Of a stretch of DNA of 64,000 nucleotides, positions 14,330-34,369 are shown piece after piece. The stretch covers positions 17,501 through 81,500 of the forward strand of contig CAUYLG010022035.1 of NCBI GenBank assembly GCA_963573385.1, read 5' to 3'. The first letter of the stretch is position 1. Each line of letters starts with the position of its first letter. The position numbers and the translations under genes are program-made. The notes beneath the pieces are model-generated. The model was not told the origin of the DNA and searched no databases. It was given only the letters and a program-made list of their open reading frames with translations. The DNA is from Cacajao melanocephalus (lineage: Eukaryota > Chordata > Mammalia > Primates > Pitheciidae).

Positions 14330-14990
14330 AATCCGAAGGATTCATGAAGTGCTCCTCCTCCAACGCCTTCCCAGCCTCCTGTTCACAGCTCCGGCCTTCT
14401 CACGTCGGATATCGGCCCCCAGGGGACCGTTACTGTTGCCAGCGAACGTGCAGAGCTGCACGGGCACACAAGGCGAAGGGGACAGCAAGGTCCGTTATTG
14501 CCCAGCAGGTTCACTGCCCCAGCGATCGCGCAACCCTGAGGCATGCAGACGCGAGAGGAACCGTAGGCCCAGCACACCGCAGCTGAGGGGCGTGGTACTC
14601 TGGTACCCTCCGTTGGCCGACCATAGAGCTTTTAGACCTCCAGGACTCCTAGAGAGCTTCCGGAAGTGCCTTTGGGGCAAGATGCGTGCTGGCCGGTGTT
14701 GTGCCTCCGCTGATTTGGGAAGTTAGTGGCCGGAGGGGCCGGTCCGAGTACAGTTTTCGTTTCCTTGTTTCCCCGACCTTCTTCCCTGTGTGTTTATCTT
14801 TTGCAGCCTCCCTTCCCCACGCCGGGCCGCCTCTGCAACTCACAGTGAGTACGGTTGGGCTCTGGGCCGGAGGAAAGCTGGTGCTTTGTGGCTGGATCAG
14901 GCCGCAGCCGAGGACAGGCCTGAGGGGTCCGGAGAGGGGCCTGTGCGGTGGTCGGCGCCGAGGAACGATTCTGACGCCTTAGTTGCTAGT
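14330..14990 (+). promoter_or_regulatory. ZKSCAN8: ZKSCAN8 CpG-island promoter and 5' UTR exon 1
   Basis: A dense CpG island without a TATA box, typical of widely expressed zinc-finger genes. A palindromic ETS site, CTTCCGGAAG (the CCGGAAGTG form spans 14,660-14,668), sits in the core, with the transcription start probably within the next 50 bases. Exon 1 is non-coding and ends at 14,844 before the consensus donor GTGAGT (14,845-14,850). The intron then runs to the coding exon near 20,900. The exact start site cannot be read from sequence. Several overlapping open frames here on both strands reflect base composition. Confidence 0.8.
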
Positions 14991-17364
14991 GTGGGCAGAG
15001 TACGTGCCCGCGAATTATCCTCGAACTTTTTGCGAGGGAACATTCTTTTATGAAGATTCGCTTTCTTCATAGCTAATCGTTCTGTGGTGTGATTTTGTAG
15101 TCAATCATATTTATTTTAAAACGGGGAACTGCCACCCATGTTATTTTTTATCCAACTGTTTCCAGGGTCTGAATTGTTTTCACTTAGCACTCTTTTGCGT
15201 TGCGGTCCCAACAAAATTCTCATTTTTAAAAAAAGACGTATTTTGCTTTTGGAAGCCCCAGTTATCCACAAAAATCCATTTTTGCTGTTATTCTGCTTTC
15301 TTTAGTGTATTCAGAAACTGGTGGTGTGTTGACGGGATAATTGTACAAAAGTTTTTTGTTTTTTTTTTTAATTCCAGGTAATACAGAATTCAGCATTATC
15401 AGAATGCCTATATCATTTGTTAAAGCAAACTGAAGTTAGCCAACGAGGAACTCTGGGAGGGGCCCCATTTCCAAAACTCTGGTTAGTAATGAGTAATTTT
15501 TGTCAGGCTACTTTGACTGCCACCGCCACCTTTAAAAACATTTCTGCTGTTTGTTAGTTCCGTTGAGTATATTTACATAGCAATCATTGTTTTAGCAAAT
15601 GCATACATGTTTTGAATTTCTGTTGTGGTTAAATGTAAACTGTCATAGATGTTAATTAAAACTTTCAGCTAATGCAATTTGAGATGACAATAATGCATAG
15701 AAAATGTAAAAGAAAAATGTAAGGAGAAAATGTAAGTACCAGTTGATATTTACACAGTGTTTACCAACTTAATACAGACATGTGTGTACAAAACTAAGAG
15801 GAAAGTACATAGTGGAGTAATTTTTCACTCAGTTATTTGTAAGTTGTAATTCTCAAAAACTAGATGATTAGAGAGGGAAAAGACTAAAAAATGGAAAATT
15901 AGCCACTAAATAGAATTATCAAGATGGGCAATGGACAAGAACTGTTAGCTGATTTGGTATAAAATAATGAACAAACCTGAAAATTAGCTGGCTTTCATCC
16001 GTGTCACTATTGAGACTTCAATGCCACATTAACAGTATAAAGTTTTTGAATGCTGCACACTTCACGTTAAAATGTTTTATAGCCTTCTGTACCGGTGAGC
16101 AATGGGATTGTACCTGTGAACAGACACTGCTGTCAAGCCTGGGCAACATAGTGAGACCCTGTCCCTAAATAATATTAATAACAATAATAAATATTTTATA
16201 GACATTATGGATGAGGATTGTTCAGTAATGGATGGCCAGTTGTTCAGTAGTTAAAAATGAATCTTGGCTTAAAGGAAATTTACAGAAAAGCATAGTAGGA
16301 CTATCACCATATGACATCACATTCTAAACAGTTAGAATTTATGTCCCATGTAATGACCTTTAAGTTTTTAGCATTAAATTGTAAGTAGCTATTTTAAGAA
16401 AATGTAAGTTTGTTAAATTGGAATTGATTTGAAAAATTATTTTAAAATGAACTAAGAATTTTAAAATAAATTATCTTAAATTATAATTTATTCGAACAGA
16501 AACAAATAATTTGTTCAAACCAAATTGATTATCCTTTCTCAACAAAATCTCAACATCTTCCTCAAATTCATTCTTCACACAAATCTCACTATTCTAGCAA
16601 ATTCCTCCGCTTTACTGTAAAGTCATCATCAATGAACTTTACCCCTGATGTTAATTGCTATATTTAACCATATATTTTGCTCCTTAGTTCTTCTAATTTG
16701 TAGTTAACTCCCCATCCTGTTGTTTCTGGCCTTGTCTAACTTTTAAAATAATTTTTAAATTCCCTTCCTTTTCTGTACATACTCTCTAAATACAATTTGT
16801 TTGTTTGTTTGTTTTTAACCTTCCTGGCATTCTTGGATGGCCTTTGAGTCTACGAACTCTACTGAAATTGAATGTAAAATTTTGTGTCTATGGACATTTT
16901 GCTGGAAAGAAGTTCTGTGTTTTCTTTAGGTTGAAGAGTCTATAAACCAACCGCCTCCCACCGCCTCCAAAAAAACTGAAAAGATAAGCACTGCCTTGAT
17001 GATCCATATTGGAAACTATGTGTACAGTAATCCGATTTTATTCCTAAGTACTTTTATTTTCTTTGTGGACTATAGGTCTCTGGTTTTATCTTGATGTTAG
17101 CATCTCATGCCAGTTGGTTTTAGGCATGCTACCTTTACTTAACGCTTTTTCGTTCTCTACAGTGTTGCCTGAAATACAAAGATAGTGGTCACCTCCACTA
17201 ACAAACATTTGCACATTCTCACAATGCAATAAATCCTATATTTGGACCATATAAAAAATGCTTTTGTAGGAATGACAAATGGCAGGGGAATGACAGAGAA
17301 GAACTCATGAAAAAGGAAATAGATAAATTACTATTAACAGTTGAATGGTTTTAGCTAGACCAAG
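14851..17364 (+). other. ZKSCAN8: ZKSCAN8 intron 1, proximal part
   Basis: AT-rich intron sequence. It holds a small Alu 3' remnant at about 16,130-16,190 (cctgggcaacatagtgagac then an A-rich end) and a short (TTTG)n run at 16,796-16,815. No exon is supported. A pyrimidine-plus-acceptor at 15,375 (attccag) could serve an alternative 5' UTR exon, but nothing confirms it. Confidence 0.5.
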
Positions 17365-17575
17365 ATTTATCAACCTTGGTATTGACACTTTGGGCCAAAT
17401 AGTAATTTGTGGTGCGGGCTGTGTTGAGCATTGTAGGATCCCTGGCCTGTATACACAAGATAATAGTAGCACCCTTTCCCTCCAAGTTGTGACAACCAAA
17501 ATATTTACAGACATTACCAAAGGTCCCTGGGATGGGGGTAAGGATGATATTGCCATCAGTTTTGAACCACTGAGC
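17365..17575 (-). repeat. MER5A-like hAT-Charlie element
   Basis: The reversed element has ttatcaaccttggtattgac, gagcattgtaggatccctgg and the end tttgaaccactg. It is the same family as the copy at 7,522 and shares its orientation. Confidence 0.75.
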
Positions 17576-17799
17576 TAGAGTAAAGAACTCTTTAGTCAAA
17601 TGGAAGTATGAGAAAGCTACAGCCTGAAAGGCTTTATGAAAGTGAGTTTAAAGTATTTAAAGCCAGGTAGGTTTACATTCATAAAGGGCCTTGCATACTG
17701 TGCTAAAAAAATTGGTTCCCTATTGAAATATTTTCAGGAAGTGAGTCATATTACATGTTTTTAAAAAATCTCCCTGGCAGTTTAGGGCTACTGTAAAAA

Positions 17800-18246
17800 A
17801 AAAAAAAAAAAAGTTTCACAAAATTGGTAGTTTAAGACAATAGACACTTACTGTCTCATAGGTAGGGAACCGATGTCCAAAATCAGGGTGTTGCCAGGGC
17901 CATGCTCTTCTAGCTTCTGGTTGTCACTGACAAACTTTGGCATTCCTTGGCTTGCAGCTGCATAACTCTATCTCTGCTTCTGTGGTCACTTAGCTCTCAT
18001 TCATCTGTGTGTCTGTGTCTTCACATGACCTTCTTTCTGAGAGTCTGTCTCTGTGTCTTTTCATCATTTCTCATTTTGAAAGTGTGCCGGTCATACTGGT
18101 TTAATAGCCTGCGCATTCCAGTATAACTTCGTCTTAACTTGATTACATCTACAAAGCCCCTATTTCCAAATAATGTCACATTCACAGGTACTGGAGGCTA
18201 GGACGTCAGCATATCTTTTCGGAGGACACATTTCAATCCACAGCAG
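17800..18246 (-). repeat. MLT1/MaLR-like LTR fragment
   Basis: The blocks tgtgtcttcacatgacct, cccctatttccaaataatgt and cacattcacaggtactggag are those of old reversed LTRs, related to the element at 295. No viral coding sequence is attached. Confidence 0.55.
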
Positions 18247-18789
18247 ACAACATTGTGGAACACGAATAGGAAAAAGCATAACCAAGGTTACCACTGCAAT
18301 TCTAGGCAAGAGATGATGTCTATACCAAAGATAGAAATCATAGACATATATTTCACAAAGAAATGGGATCATGGAGTTGAACTTTTTTTGGATATCAGGT
18401 CTTGTTTGTAAACCTCACTCTTACAAGAAATATAAACATATTCTGTGTTTGCTGTTGTAAATATGGCTAATTTTTTTTATTCTATGAATAAGGTAAAGAT
18501 ATGGATCTTTGCCCATGGGGAAAATGCAATTAAGTTATGAAGTCAAAATTCCTTTGGAACTAATAAGTATACAGTTATCAGAAAAGTAACATTAAAGCAG
18601 TACACATTTAAGTAACAGAAGTATAGAATGAGAGGAAAATAACTTCCAATTGGAGTCACCAGGAAAGGATTTTAAAGGCAATGGTATTTTATCTTGTCAT
18701 TTAAGAAGGTAGTGTTGGTACTGATGAAAGAAGTCAAAGAAGACTTCAGCGGAGAGACACCTTGTGTTCATGGAATGGAAAACTCAATA

Positions 18790-19645
<856 letters not shown>

Positions 19646-20225
19646 GATGCTCGACATTATTAGTAGGGAAGTGGTTACTAAAACCATATGAGATATTAAA
19701 ACTGTAATGAGTTGCCACTATACATACGCCTATTAGAATATATAAAATTAAATACAAAAACAATATCAAGCGCTGGTCAGAATGGTGAGCAACTGCAATT
19801 CTCATATATGGGTAGTGGAATGCAAAGTGCTTTGGAAAACAGTTTCACAGTTTTTTATAAAGTTATACATGTATGTATCTTACGACAAAGCAATTTTAAC
19901 TCTGAATATTTGCCCAAATAAAGTGAAAACTGCATTCAGACAAAAACTTGTGTAGATGTTCATAGTGGCTTTATTCATATTGATAAAAAACAAAACAACT
20001 CAGATATTGGTCAACTGGGAAATGGATAAACATTTAAACATTCATCTACATAGGGAAAAAAACTGCTGCTGCAGTATTGATAAAAACAAGTGTATTATGC
20101 TGTGTAAAAGATGCCAGACTCAAAAGCCTATATACTATATGATTTTATTTATGTGAGATTCTGGAAGTTCGTTTAGTGTGGTGAGAGTAGACTTTTGGGT
20201 TGTAGGTGTTGATAGGGATTCAGGT
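19646..20225 (+). mobile_element. L1 fragment (ORF2 end and 3' UTR)
   Basis: This continues the L1 interrupted at 19,508. It has gatgctcgacattattag, ttgccactatacatacgcc and a 3' region with tatatactatatgatttta. It ends near 20,225. Confidence 0.8.
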
Positions 20226-20905
20226 TCCTTGGAGTGCTCCATAGAGACTTCTTGAATTGGAGGTAATGTCCATAGTAGAGGAAATTAGCCTTGAGATAGG
20301 AGGAAGTTAGCCTTGAGACAGGTAGGATAAGGAATGTTAGGTGTAGAAGAACAAAGTGTTAGGAAAGTTTTTGACAAGATGTTGAATTAGATTGTATAGA
20401 AATTAGTCTCATCTGTTAAGAGTAAGAGAAAGGTTGAGAGCTGAAGTGTGTAGAACCAGTTTAGTACAGCTGATGTAACAAGGCTAAAAGGGGTTAAATG
20501 AGTAGCCCTGAAGGCCAGCTGAGATTAAACACAGATTTTCAACTACATGGTTTCCTGACTTTGTTTAGCCATGTTCCACATCCCCAAACACGGTGATGAA
20601 AGCAGAAGGAAGGGGTTTTTCTATGGATGGTTTGCATGACTAGCATGGCAGAAAGTTAAGGAGGTAAGTAGTTATTTCTGGAACAGAGGGGAGGATCATT
20701 TAAATGGCTGAGCCATGAAGTCCATGTCATGATAAGGAGCTTGTTAAGATACCATAGTAAGTTACAGTGACTTTTGACTTGTCTTAACACTATTATATTT
20801 TCTTCATGAAGAAGTACCTTTAGAAAAGAGACCCTCCGAAGAGTCTTCTCTTAAGAAGATAAAGAAGGTAGTGGAAACGAGCCTTCTGAGCTTTTCAGGC
20901 CCTAA
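20226..20905 (+). other. ZKSCAN8: ZKSCAN8 intron 1 end and 5' UTR before ATG
   Basis: Unique sequence leading into the coding exon. Two acceptors are possible: ttttcttcatgaag (exon from about 20,811) or gagcttttcag (exon from about 20,900). The ATG at 20,906 has A at -3 and G at +4, a strong Kozak context. Confidence 0.6.
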
Positions 20906-26698
<5,793 letters not shown>

Positions 26699-29604
26699 GA
26701 ACAGCTTCAGTTATAGTTTGAGCATTATTCAGCATTAGAGAAACCACACACTGGTGAGAGGTCTTTCAGTGTACTAAAAAGGCAGAAAGGTCATTGCAAC
26801 TTTAGTGTCAGAATCTATAGTGGTGGCAAAGTTAGAATAGCTTTTTAGTAATTTGGGCCCAGTGCCTTCATGAAGATTGATTTGCTTGACTGTCTTTGAA
26901 AGTATCTGGTGGAGCTCCTGATGGCCTAATGTATCCTTTAGAAATTTGAAATAGCATTAGAGCAAGTTGCTTGTCATGGCTTGAGGCACTTAATTTTGTC
27001 TTTTGGGTGAGTAGCTATAGGATTGAGAGAGGCTGCTACTCCTAGTTCCTCTGCTTCGTCCTATCTCCTGTGATCCCCCTCCCATTTATTCCCTTGAAGG
27101 TGCCCTTGTATTCCTAATCTGATCTAAGAAGCTGCTCTAGAGTCAGAAGTAGCTTCTATCTGAAACTTATATTTGTATGTAGCTTTCTAGAAAAATTTTT
27201 ACAGACACTTAATGTATTTATGCTTAAGTGTGCATTTTTTTATTCTAATATTCCCTCTAGTCAGTGGGAATTTGTATTCCCATACAAAGTCAGAATGCTA
27301 TATTTTTAACAGCACTCATTTTTCTTCATATATCACCTTCACTGACTCCATTGAGTCACTGAGCATTCATACATATCCTTCACCACCCCCAGTCCCAGTA
27401 CCTGTGTCAGCATAGGAAGTGGGCACACTAGTGATGGTTATGGGAGTTTATACAGAGAAAGAAGTGAGTGGAACTCAGCCCAGCTGTTCTTGAGCTTGGA
27501 TAGTTATACATTTTGGTGACTTAACGACTCTCCTTCCACCTCCCCAGTGTACACTGTGGTACAAATAGATGTTTGCACTATCCTAGTTATGGCATCAGAT
27601 AGGAGAAGGAGACAGAGGTGCTTTAGGAAGACAAAACTCCTTACAAAGAATGTATACTCATCCTTGTTGGCCCATTACAGTACTGCTTTCTTAGGTTCTT
27701 ATCAGCCTGTGCAAAATCCCTGACCAGATAGTCTGTCACTCCGGTCATTAGCTCGCACCCACCTCTTTCGATGGCCTCAGCACCTCACTCATTATTCTCC
27801 ATCTGTTTCTTGACATTAGTTTATATAACTTTAATATCCACAGTGATAATCTAATACCTTCCTTACAGTTTTTCATTCTTTGGAACTCTGGTGCACTCCA
27901 TCCGTAATCCATGTCTGTAATCTACCAACAAAGATATACTATTAAACTCTGTATCATCAGGCACTATATTTCATCTTTGAGGCTTTCACTGTACCAGGGA
28001 ATACTGTATAAAGTAATGAGACTTGTTTAAAGTAACATGCCAGAACTTATGCATCCAGTGTGGGTTATCACTTGTTATTCCCAAATACTATTATGCCAAT
28101 AGTACTACTGTATCCTTCCAGATATTTGGAACACTCTTAGAATTCCCATTTAATAAACAATATGAGAAAACCCTCTATTACACTTCATTTTAATCATTTG
28201 AGTAGCCACTTATTTACCAGAGTTGGAATTGAGTAATTTTTGCCTTACCAAAATTTACCTTTAAACTTAAAATTGATTCCATTAAATCTATTCAGAAGAA
28301 AATTTTATAGGTTCTGGTGAAAAGTTCACGATTTCACCCTGTGACTATCCTGAAAAGGAATAACGCTTAATCATATTATTTTTTATTGATGGGTCAAAAA
28401 AAGCAATCAAAATTCTTCCTCGTAGAGGACCACCTTTTCAGTCATAAATTCTTTCCCTATAACTGCCCACTTTGACCACCAACAACATCATAGTTAATCT
28501 ACATCAGTTTCATTAAGCAGTTGGTGAATGAAGGCACCCATCATTTGTCACACTGGTTTTCAGCAGTCCTTTTCATTATCATTTATTTTCTTATCCTTCC
28601 TTCTCTTATTTCTTTTTTTGATTTATAAGTTACCATTCCTAATTTCTTTGTTTGAAATTTCAAGAAACCAAAAACAAGTAAATCTGATTGTATCTAGATC
28701 TTCAATTTGTTTTCAGTTGTGCCTTACCCTTTGTAAGATACTGATTCTTCCTGGGGCTAGTACTACCTTGTATGCAAATATTAAGTACGATGGGTACATT
28801 GTCAGAAGGAAAATACGTGTGTGTACACCTGTGTATGTACATACACACCTTCTGTACACTTAAGAGGAACAGTTCCCTTCTAATCCAATAAAAAGCCCTT
28901 TTAGCAAAGCAACATATTAACAAGATTGGGTGCATTCAGGGTGAAATGGCCATAGACCAGAGCAACATAATGAAATATGTACAGATGTACCAGCTAAAGT
29001 CTCTTTATGCATCAGTATTCAGAGTAATATATAGCCAGATTACTTAAATCTCAGAATTACCAAGCATCTGGCATAAATTCAGAGATAATAATATGACTAG
29101 AAAAATTAGTGTTATATTGGGATATGTGAAAAGACTGTGTCTTGAAAGAATTATCAAGGCTGATACAGCACATACATAGAATTAGCCAAATAGTATAACA
29201 CAATAGAAAAAGGCTGTGGATTCTTTGAGGACATCAGCAGAAGTCATTCTGTCTCAAGTTCACACTCTTAGCATAGAATATTGTGGACTAGGCTATATGA
29301 CATTTTGAGCTCTTAAACTGTGAATGGCATGCATTAAGCTCCTTTATCCTACAGATTCTATCTTTATGCTCATCTGAAATGAATGGTTTATCAGTACTTT
29401 CTCCTCCCATCCTAAGCTTCTCATTTTAGGACCTAACATGATAAGGTGGTTCTTCCATAACTCTTAATGCCATCCAACATAGCCCTGGAAGAGGCATTTT
29501 AGGTTTCAGAGATTTTCTCCATGGAACAAGGTGCAGTACTAGAATATGGTGATTGATTCCCATACGAAGCAGTTAACTTTACTCTTGGTTCTGAGTCTCC
29601 AGAT

Positions 29605-29677
29605 AATAAAAGCTGACATTTCTTGAGCACTTAGTGTGTGCCCAACCCTGTTATGCCTTTCTCAGGCTAATGATAGG
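29605..29677 (-). repeat. MIR SINE, left half
   Basis: The reversed MIR start (tcttgagcacttagtgtgtg) is cut by the LTR at 29,678. The rest of the MIR follows the LTR. Confidence 0.7.
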
Positions 29678-30045
29678 TGTATTAGTCTGTTCTCATGCTG
29701 CTAATAAAGACATACCTGAGACTGGGTAATTTATAAAGGAAAGAGGTTTAATGGACTCACAGTTCCACATGGCTGGGGAGGCCTCACAATCATGGCAGAA
29801 GGCAAGGAGGAGCAAATCATGTCTTACATGGTTGGCAGCAGGCAAAGAGAGAACTTGTGCAGGGGAACTAAACTTCTCTATAAAACCACCAGATCTCATT
29901 AGATGTATTATCACAAGAACAGCACAGGAAAGTTCCGCCCCCAAGATTCAGTTACCTCCCACTGGGTCCCTCCCATGACACATGGGAATTGTGGGAGCTA
30001 CAATTCAAGAAGAGATTTGGGTGGGGACCCAACCAAACCATATCA
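29678..30045 (-). mobile_element. Solo THE1/MaLR LTR
   Basis: The LTR runs from TGTATTAGTC to CATATCA in reverse orientation, about 368 bases and nearly full length. It contains the phrases ctgagactgggtaatttata and cctcacaatcatggcagaag. No internal viral region is present, so it is a solo LTR. The flanking five bases (atagg, gtaga) do not form a clean duplication. It sits antisense inside the ZKSCAN8 3' UTR. Confidence 0.9.
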
Positions 30046-30215
30046 GTAGATATTATTTTATCCCCCGTTTTATAGATGAGGAAATGGAGGCTTAGAGAGT
30101 TGAATGAGTTGACGGATATCACACAGCCAGTAAGTGATACAACAGATTCTGACCCACAGGGTTTGATTCTAGAGTCTGTGCTCCTGACTACTGTGCTATG
30201 CTGTGTATGAAGAAC
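30046..30215 (-). repeat. MIR SINE, right half
   Basis: It continues with ttttatagatgaggaaatgg, agagagttgaatgagttg and cacacagccagtaagtg, ending near ctgactactgtgctatgctg. Confidence 0.85.
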
Positions 30216-30984
30216 ATGGTAATTCTAGCCAGCTGTTTAAAAATACATAGCCCTTGTTATGGGGGTTAGTGGGGAAGAGAATATGGAGTAGAGTGCAAAT
30301 ACATTACAATTACTGGAAAGTTGGTTGAAAATGCCCTTTTGGGTTATAATTATATCATCTTTAAGTGTTGATGCTTTGTAGTACTACAGAGTTAAATTGT
30401 GCAAATAAAACATACTTAACAGAGTAACTGGGAGGATAAAGCAGTAATAAATTCAAATATATTTTCTCTAAACTGCCTAAGGGGAAGTAGAATTGCGGCA
30501 GAAAATGAAATATCCATGTATCAGGCCAGGCAGATAGTCACTTAGGATGGCACTAGTAAATTCATCTACAGCATAAAATGTGAACTACTTTCAACCTCAT
30601 TGCCCATTTCCAACTACCATTCTGTTTCTCCTCTATTGCGCTATCATTCATGATTTTTCAAACATGTCTTCCGTTTCTCAACCCCCACTTTACAATCTGT
30701 TCCTAAAACAACTTCTTACTGGCTTTTATACATAGCATTCCAGTGACATAATCTTAGACTCACCTGTGGACAATTAGTAAGGCTTTTTTTTTTTTTTAAG
30801 TTCTTGTCCTTTTTGATCTAATTTATATTTTATATTGTTGGATCATCCCTCCTTTGGCTTGTATGATCCTTTTTCTCCAATATCTGGCTTTTTGTTTGAA
30901 CTGATCTTTCCCATTCCCTCTTCTCCCCTTCTCCACAGAGAATACTCTCCCTGTCTTACTTTTATTCACTTCATCTTCGTTCTT
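30216..30984 (+). other. ZKSCAN8: ZKSCAN8 3' UTR, unassigned part
   Basis: AT-rich. The part from 30,600 resembles old L2 sequence, but I cannot confirm it. A 14-base T run lies at 30,786. Confidence 0.4.
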
Positions 30985-31279
<295 letters not shown>

Positions 31280-31879
31280 CACTTCATTTTCTATACTCCT
31301 GTTTATCCATTTTGATTGTTTTTTGTTTATACCTACTATTTATATTCAAGTGACTTCATTTTTCCCGTTCTGTGGGTCAGTTTGTGACTTTTGGAATTTT
31401 CCACAGGTACCTATACAACTTGGTATTTGAAAACAGAATTCATTATCATATACACCAAACCCCCATTTTCTTTTTAAATAGGCCTCATTGCCTAATTCTT
31501 TTGTCCTGAAAAGTGTCACCACCGTTCGTATTTTTACCCCAACCTTGGAGTTACCTTTTTCTACTCTCCATTCTACATGTCCAAAAACTTGCTGTCAGTC
31601 CAGTTTTTAATCAGTTTTGTCTTTGAGGCTTGATCTCTCATTTCTCTCATCTCTGTATAGCCTTTCATGTAGATACGAAGCCCAGGTTACTGGAATTCTT
31701 TTTTCCAATTTCTTTGCTCTCAGTTTCCCCATCTTCTGTAAAGTTTCCAAGGTGATCCTCCTCACACTCCATTTTTACAATATCTCATTTTCACTAAGTA
31801 ACACTCAATAGATAATTCCTGTCAAGCAGTGGTGTTCCAAATTCTCCATTACCTCTGTGCTTAATAGTTGTCAGCCTTC

Positions 31880-32345
31880 ATTACTCTTTACCATATTCAC
31901 ATTGATTCAACAGATTCAAACTTCCTGCAGCCTCTGCTGATGTCTTACCAGCTCTTGCCTCTGTGCCTTTTTCATGCTGTTATTTTTGCTTAGATTCCTC
32001 TTTGGTCCCAGCTATGTTCATCACTCCCTTCAAGGCCTAGCTATCTTTATATCTTCTGAGTGAGCTCTCCCTGATTGACATCACCTCATGTGGTGACCTC
32101 CCTCATTCTGTGCTGCCTCAGCACTTATATTTTGAGTTTGTACTGTCTCCATGCACTTACTAATATGTTGCTTTGTAATTATTTTCTAGCACTCTGTTAC
32201 AGTTTCATATTTGTATTTATTTCCAAAATTAAATTGTAAGCTCCTTGAGGGCAGGAAAAATTACTTTTATATTTGTCTGTCTGCACCCCTTAGTGCCTAG
32301 TATAGTGCTGAGCACATAGTAGGCGTTTAATAAATTCTTGTTGAA
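31880..32345 (+). repeat. L2 3' end carrying the distal poly-A signal
   Basis: L2 phrases appear in order: gtgagctctccctgattgac, aagctccttgagggcagg, gcacatagtaggcgtttaat and the final aaattcttgttgaa. The AATAAA at 32,329-32,334 is part of the L2 consensus. Confidence 0.8.
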
Positions 32346-32350
32346 GTATT

Positions 32351-32651
32351 GTGTGGATTATTTGTGGTGTTATCTACAGAAGTTTTTAAGCTGTTTTCAA
32401 GAATGTCTCTTACCACTTTGGGTGCTCAAAAATGTAACCTGTTTCCATATACTAGCATAGTATATCAGGATCTACCTGTACCTAAGAGTAAGGCCGAAAA
32501 CAATTCAACTTTAGGAGAGTATGTGTGAAAAGCTGAAGCTCTCCATTTGGCTAGCCTTGTTGGTCAAGAAGAAAAATAAGAAGCACGAAAGACTATTGTG
32601 TTAAGGTTATAATTTCAAAAGTGCTTGAGAATAGGTTTTGTATATGAGATT
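32351..32651. other. Downstream flank of ZKSCAN8, no feature seen
   Basis: About 300 bases without a supported feature. Confidence 0.4.
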
Positions 32652-32850
32652 AGTGGTTCTCTTTGGAAGAAATTTGGCAATGGCTGGGGACATTTTTGGT
32701 CATACCAGTGGTGGGCAGCTGGGATGCTACTGACATCTTGTGGGTAGAGGCTGGGATGCTGCTAAGCATCATGTTTGCTAAGGACACCCTCCACCCACCC
32801 CCGCCCCACAACAAAGAATTATCTGGCCCAAAATCCTTAATGCTGAGGTT
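32652..32850 (+). repeat. MER5A-like hAT-Charlie element
   Basis: The forward copy has tagtggttctctttggaag, ctggggacatttttggtcat, gtgggtagaggctgggatgc and cacaacaaagaattatctgg. Confidence 0.8.
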
Positions 32851-33495
32851 TTAAGACTCAATATGTTTAAGGTAAATAGGAGAAAGAGAGATGAAGTACT
32901 GGCAATACAATTAGAAAAATTAGCTCTGCCTAGCTTTAAGGGAATCCTAAGTGTGTGCATATTTTGTGTTTTGTAAAACTATAAAATGAAAAGAAGCCTT
33001 AGTGTTTGGCGTTCACAGCAACATATGTCAGGGTGTTGATATACCATAAAATTATTGATGATGTTTTAAGCTTGCTTTCAGCATCAGATCTGCCATCATC
33101 CCTAGGCCAAATGTTTCGGCATACAAGTGTTACAGAAGTACAAATCTAGTTTTGGTCTTCCACACCTTGGTTCATTACAGCATCAAAGGCGATCAAAGAT
33201 TTAGCCTTGAGAACAACATGACCCTCAGTTCCTTGGACAGCCACTAGGCTGGAATTACCAGCACTCCAAGCAAACCACAAGCCAGAATATTGTCAGTTTG
33301 CCAAGTAAAACCATTCCAGTTTTACTTGTTTTTAACATAATTTTTAACATACTGTTTTAATCCTATTTTGGAAGGCCAATATATAGGAGGAAATGTGATT
33401 CCCTAGATTAAATCGTTAAAAAGCAGGCCTTTAGAAGCACTAGCTTCCATCTGCAGTTCAATGGCACTTTATTCAGCAGGTTTAGAAAGGTTCAA
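32851..33495. other. Intergenic, no feature seen
   Basis: Unique-looking sequence without exon or repeat support. Confidence 0.4.
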
Positions 33496-33769
33496 CCCCT
33501 GGGTGCAGTGGCTCATGCTTGTAATCCCAGGACTTTGGTAGGATTGCTTAAGGCTAGGAATTCAAGAGCAGCCGAGCTACAGCAAGACTATCTCTACAAA
33601 AAAGTTCAAAAAATAAAATTAATCAGCTGTGGTGGCATGCGTCAGTAGTCCCAGCTACTCAAGAGGATGTGGTGGGAGGATCCGTTGAGCCTGCAGTGAG
33701 CATGACTGTGCCACTGTACTCCAGTGCCACTATGATTATGCCACTGGGCGACAGGTCTCAAAATAAGAA
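33496..33769 (+). mobile_element. AluJ-like SINE with internal deletion
   Basis: A diverged forward Alu (ctgggtgcagtggctcatgc) missing part of the left arm. A short repeat of gccactgtactccagt/gccactatgattatg is present near its end. Confidence 0.85.
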
Positions 33770-34369
33770 AAGTTCAACCGAAGTTAGAAAATCAGTTTAA
33801 ATATGTAATACACTAAAGAAATAACTGCTTGCTATGTCGTATTTAATTATTCATAGTCTAGAACGCTAGGCTTAGTGTTCCAATCCATTATTCACAAATG
33901 GAGGCTCAAAGAGGCCACTTGGTTAGGTTTCCTGGGGCTTTGCCCATTTCTTTTCTCCCCTAGTTATGCCTTCAGGTATGATCTTTGTATATTCTTAATT
34001 CATGCTCTGCCATAAGGTGGATTCAAACTTTGTGCCTCCGTGTGTAATGTTTCATTTTACGAATTATTCCTTCTATCTGCTTTATATCCAAACCATATAT
34101 TTATTGATCACAGTGTTTTGAGTTAAATTCTTTGATAAATAACTGAATAGCCAGAGAGATTTTGCAGTATTGCAGTCATGTTTTGCAATTATTGCTCTTG
34201 GGTCTGGTGCTTTCGCTTTGAGAAAGCACACAAGATATAGTGTTGGCTTTCAGATCACTAATTAAGACCAGAGTTGTGTGGCCCCCTGTGTTAGTTTAAG
34301 GAATCCTGTAGGGCCCACACAAGATATTTCACCAGCTGCACTAACTTTACGTTCCAAGATTCACGGGTG
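33770..34369. other. Intergenic, no feature seen
   Basis: AT-rich DNA leading up to the next CpG-rich promoter. No feature is supported. Confidence 0.4.

Noticed and set aside
15360..15480. Possible alternative 5' exon of ZKSCAN8 after attccag
   Set aside because: The acceptor follows a T run, but no donor or transcript evidence can be read from sequence alone.
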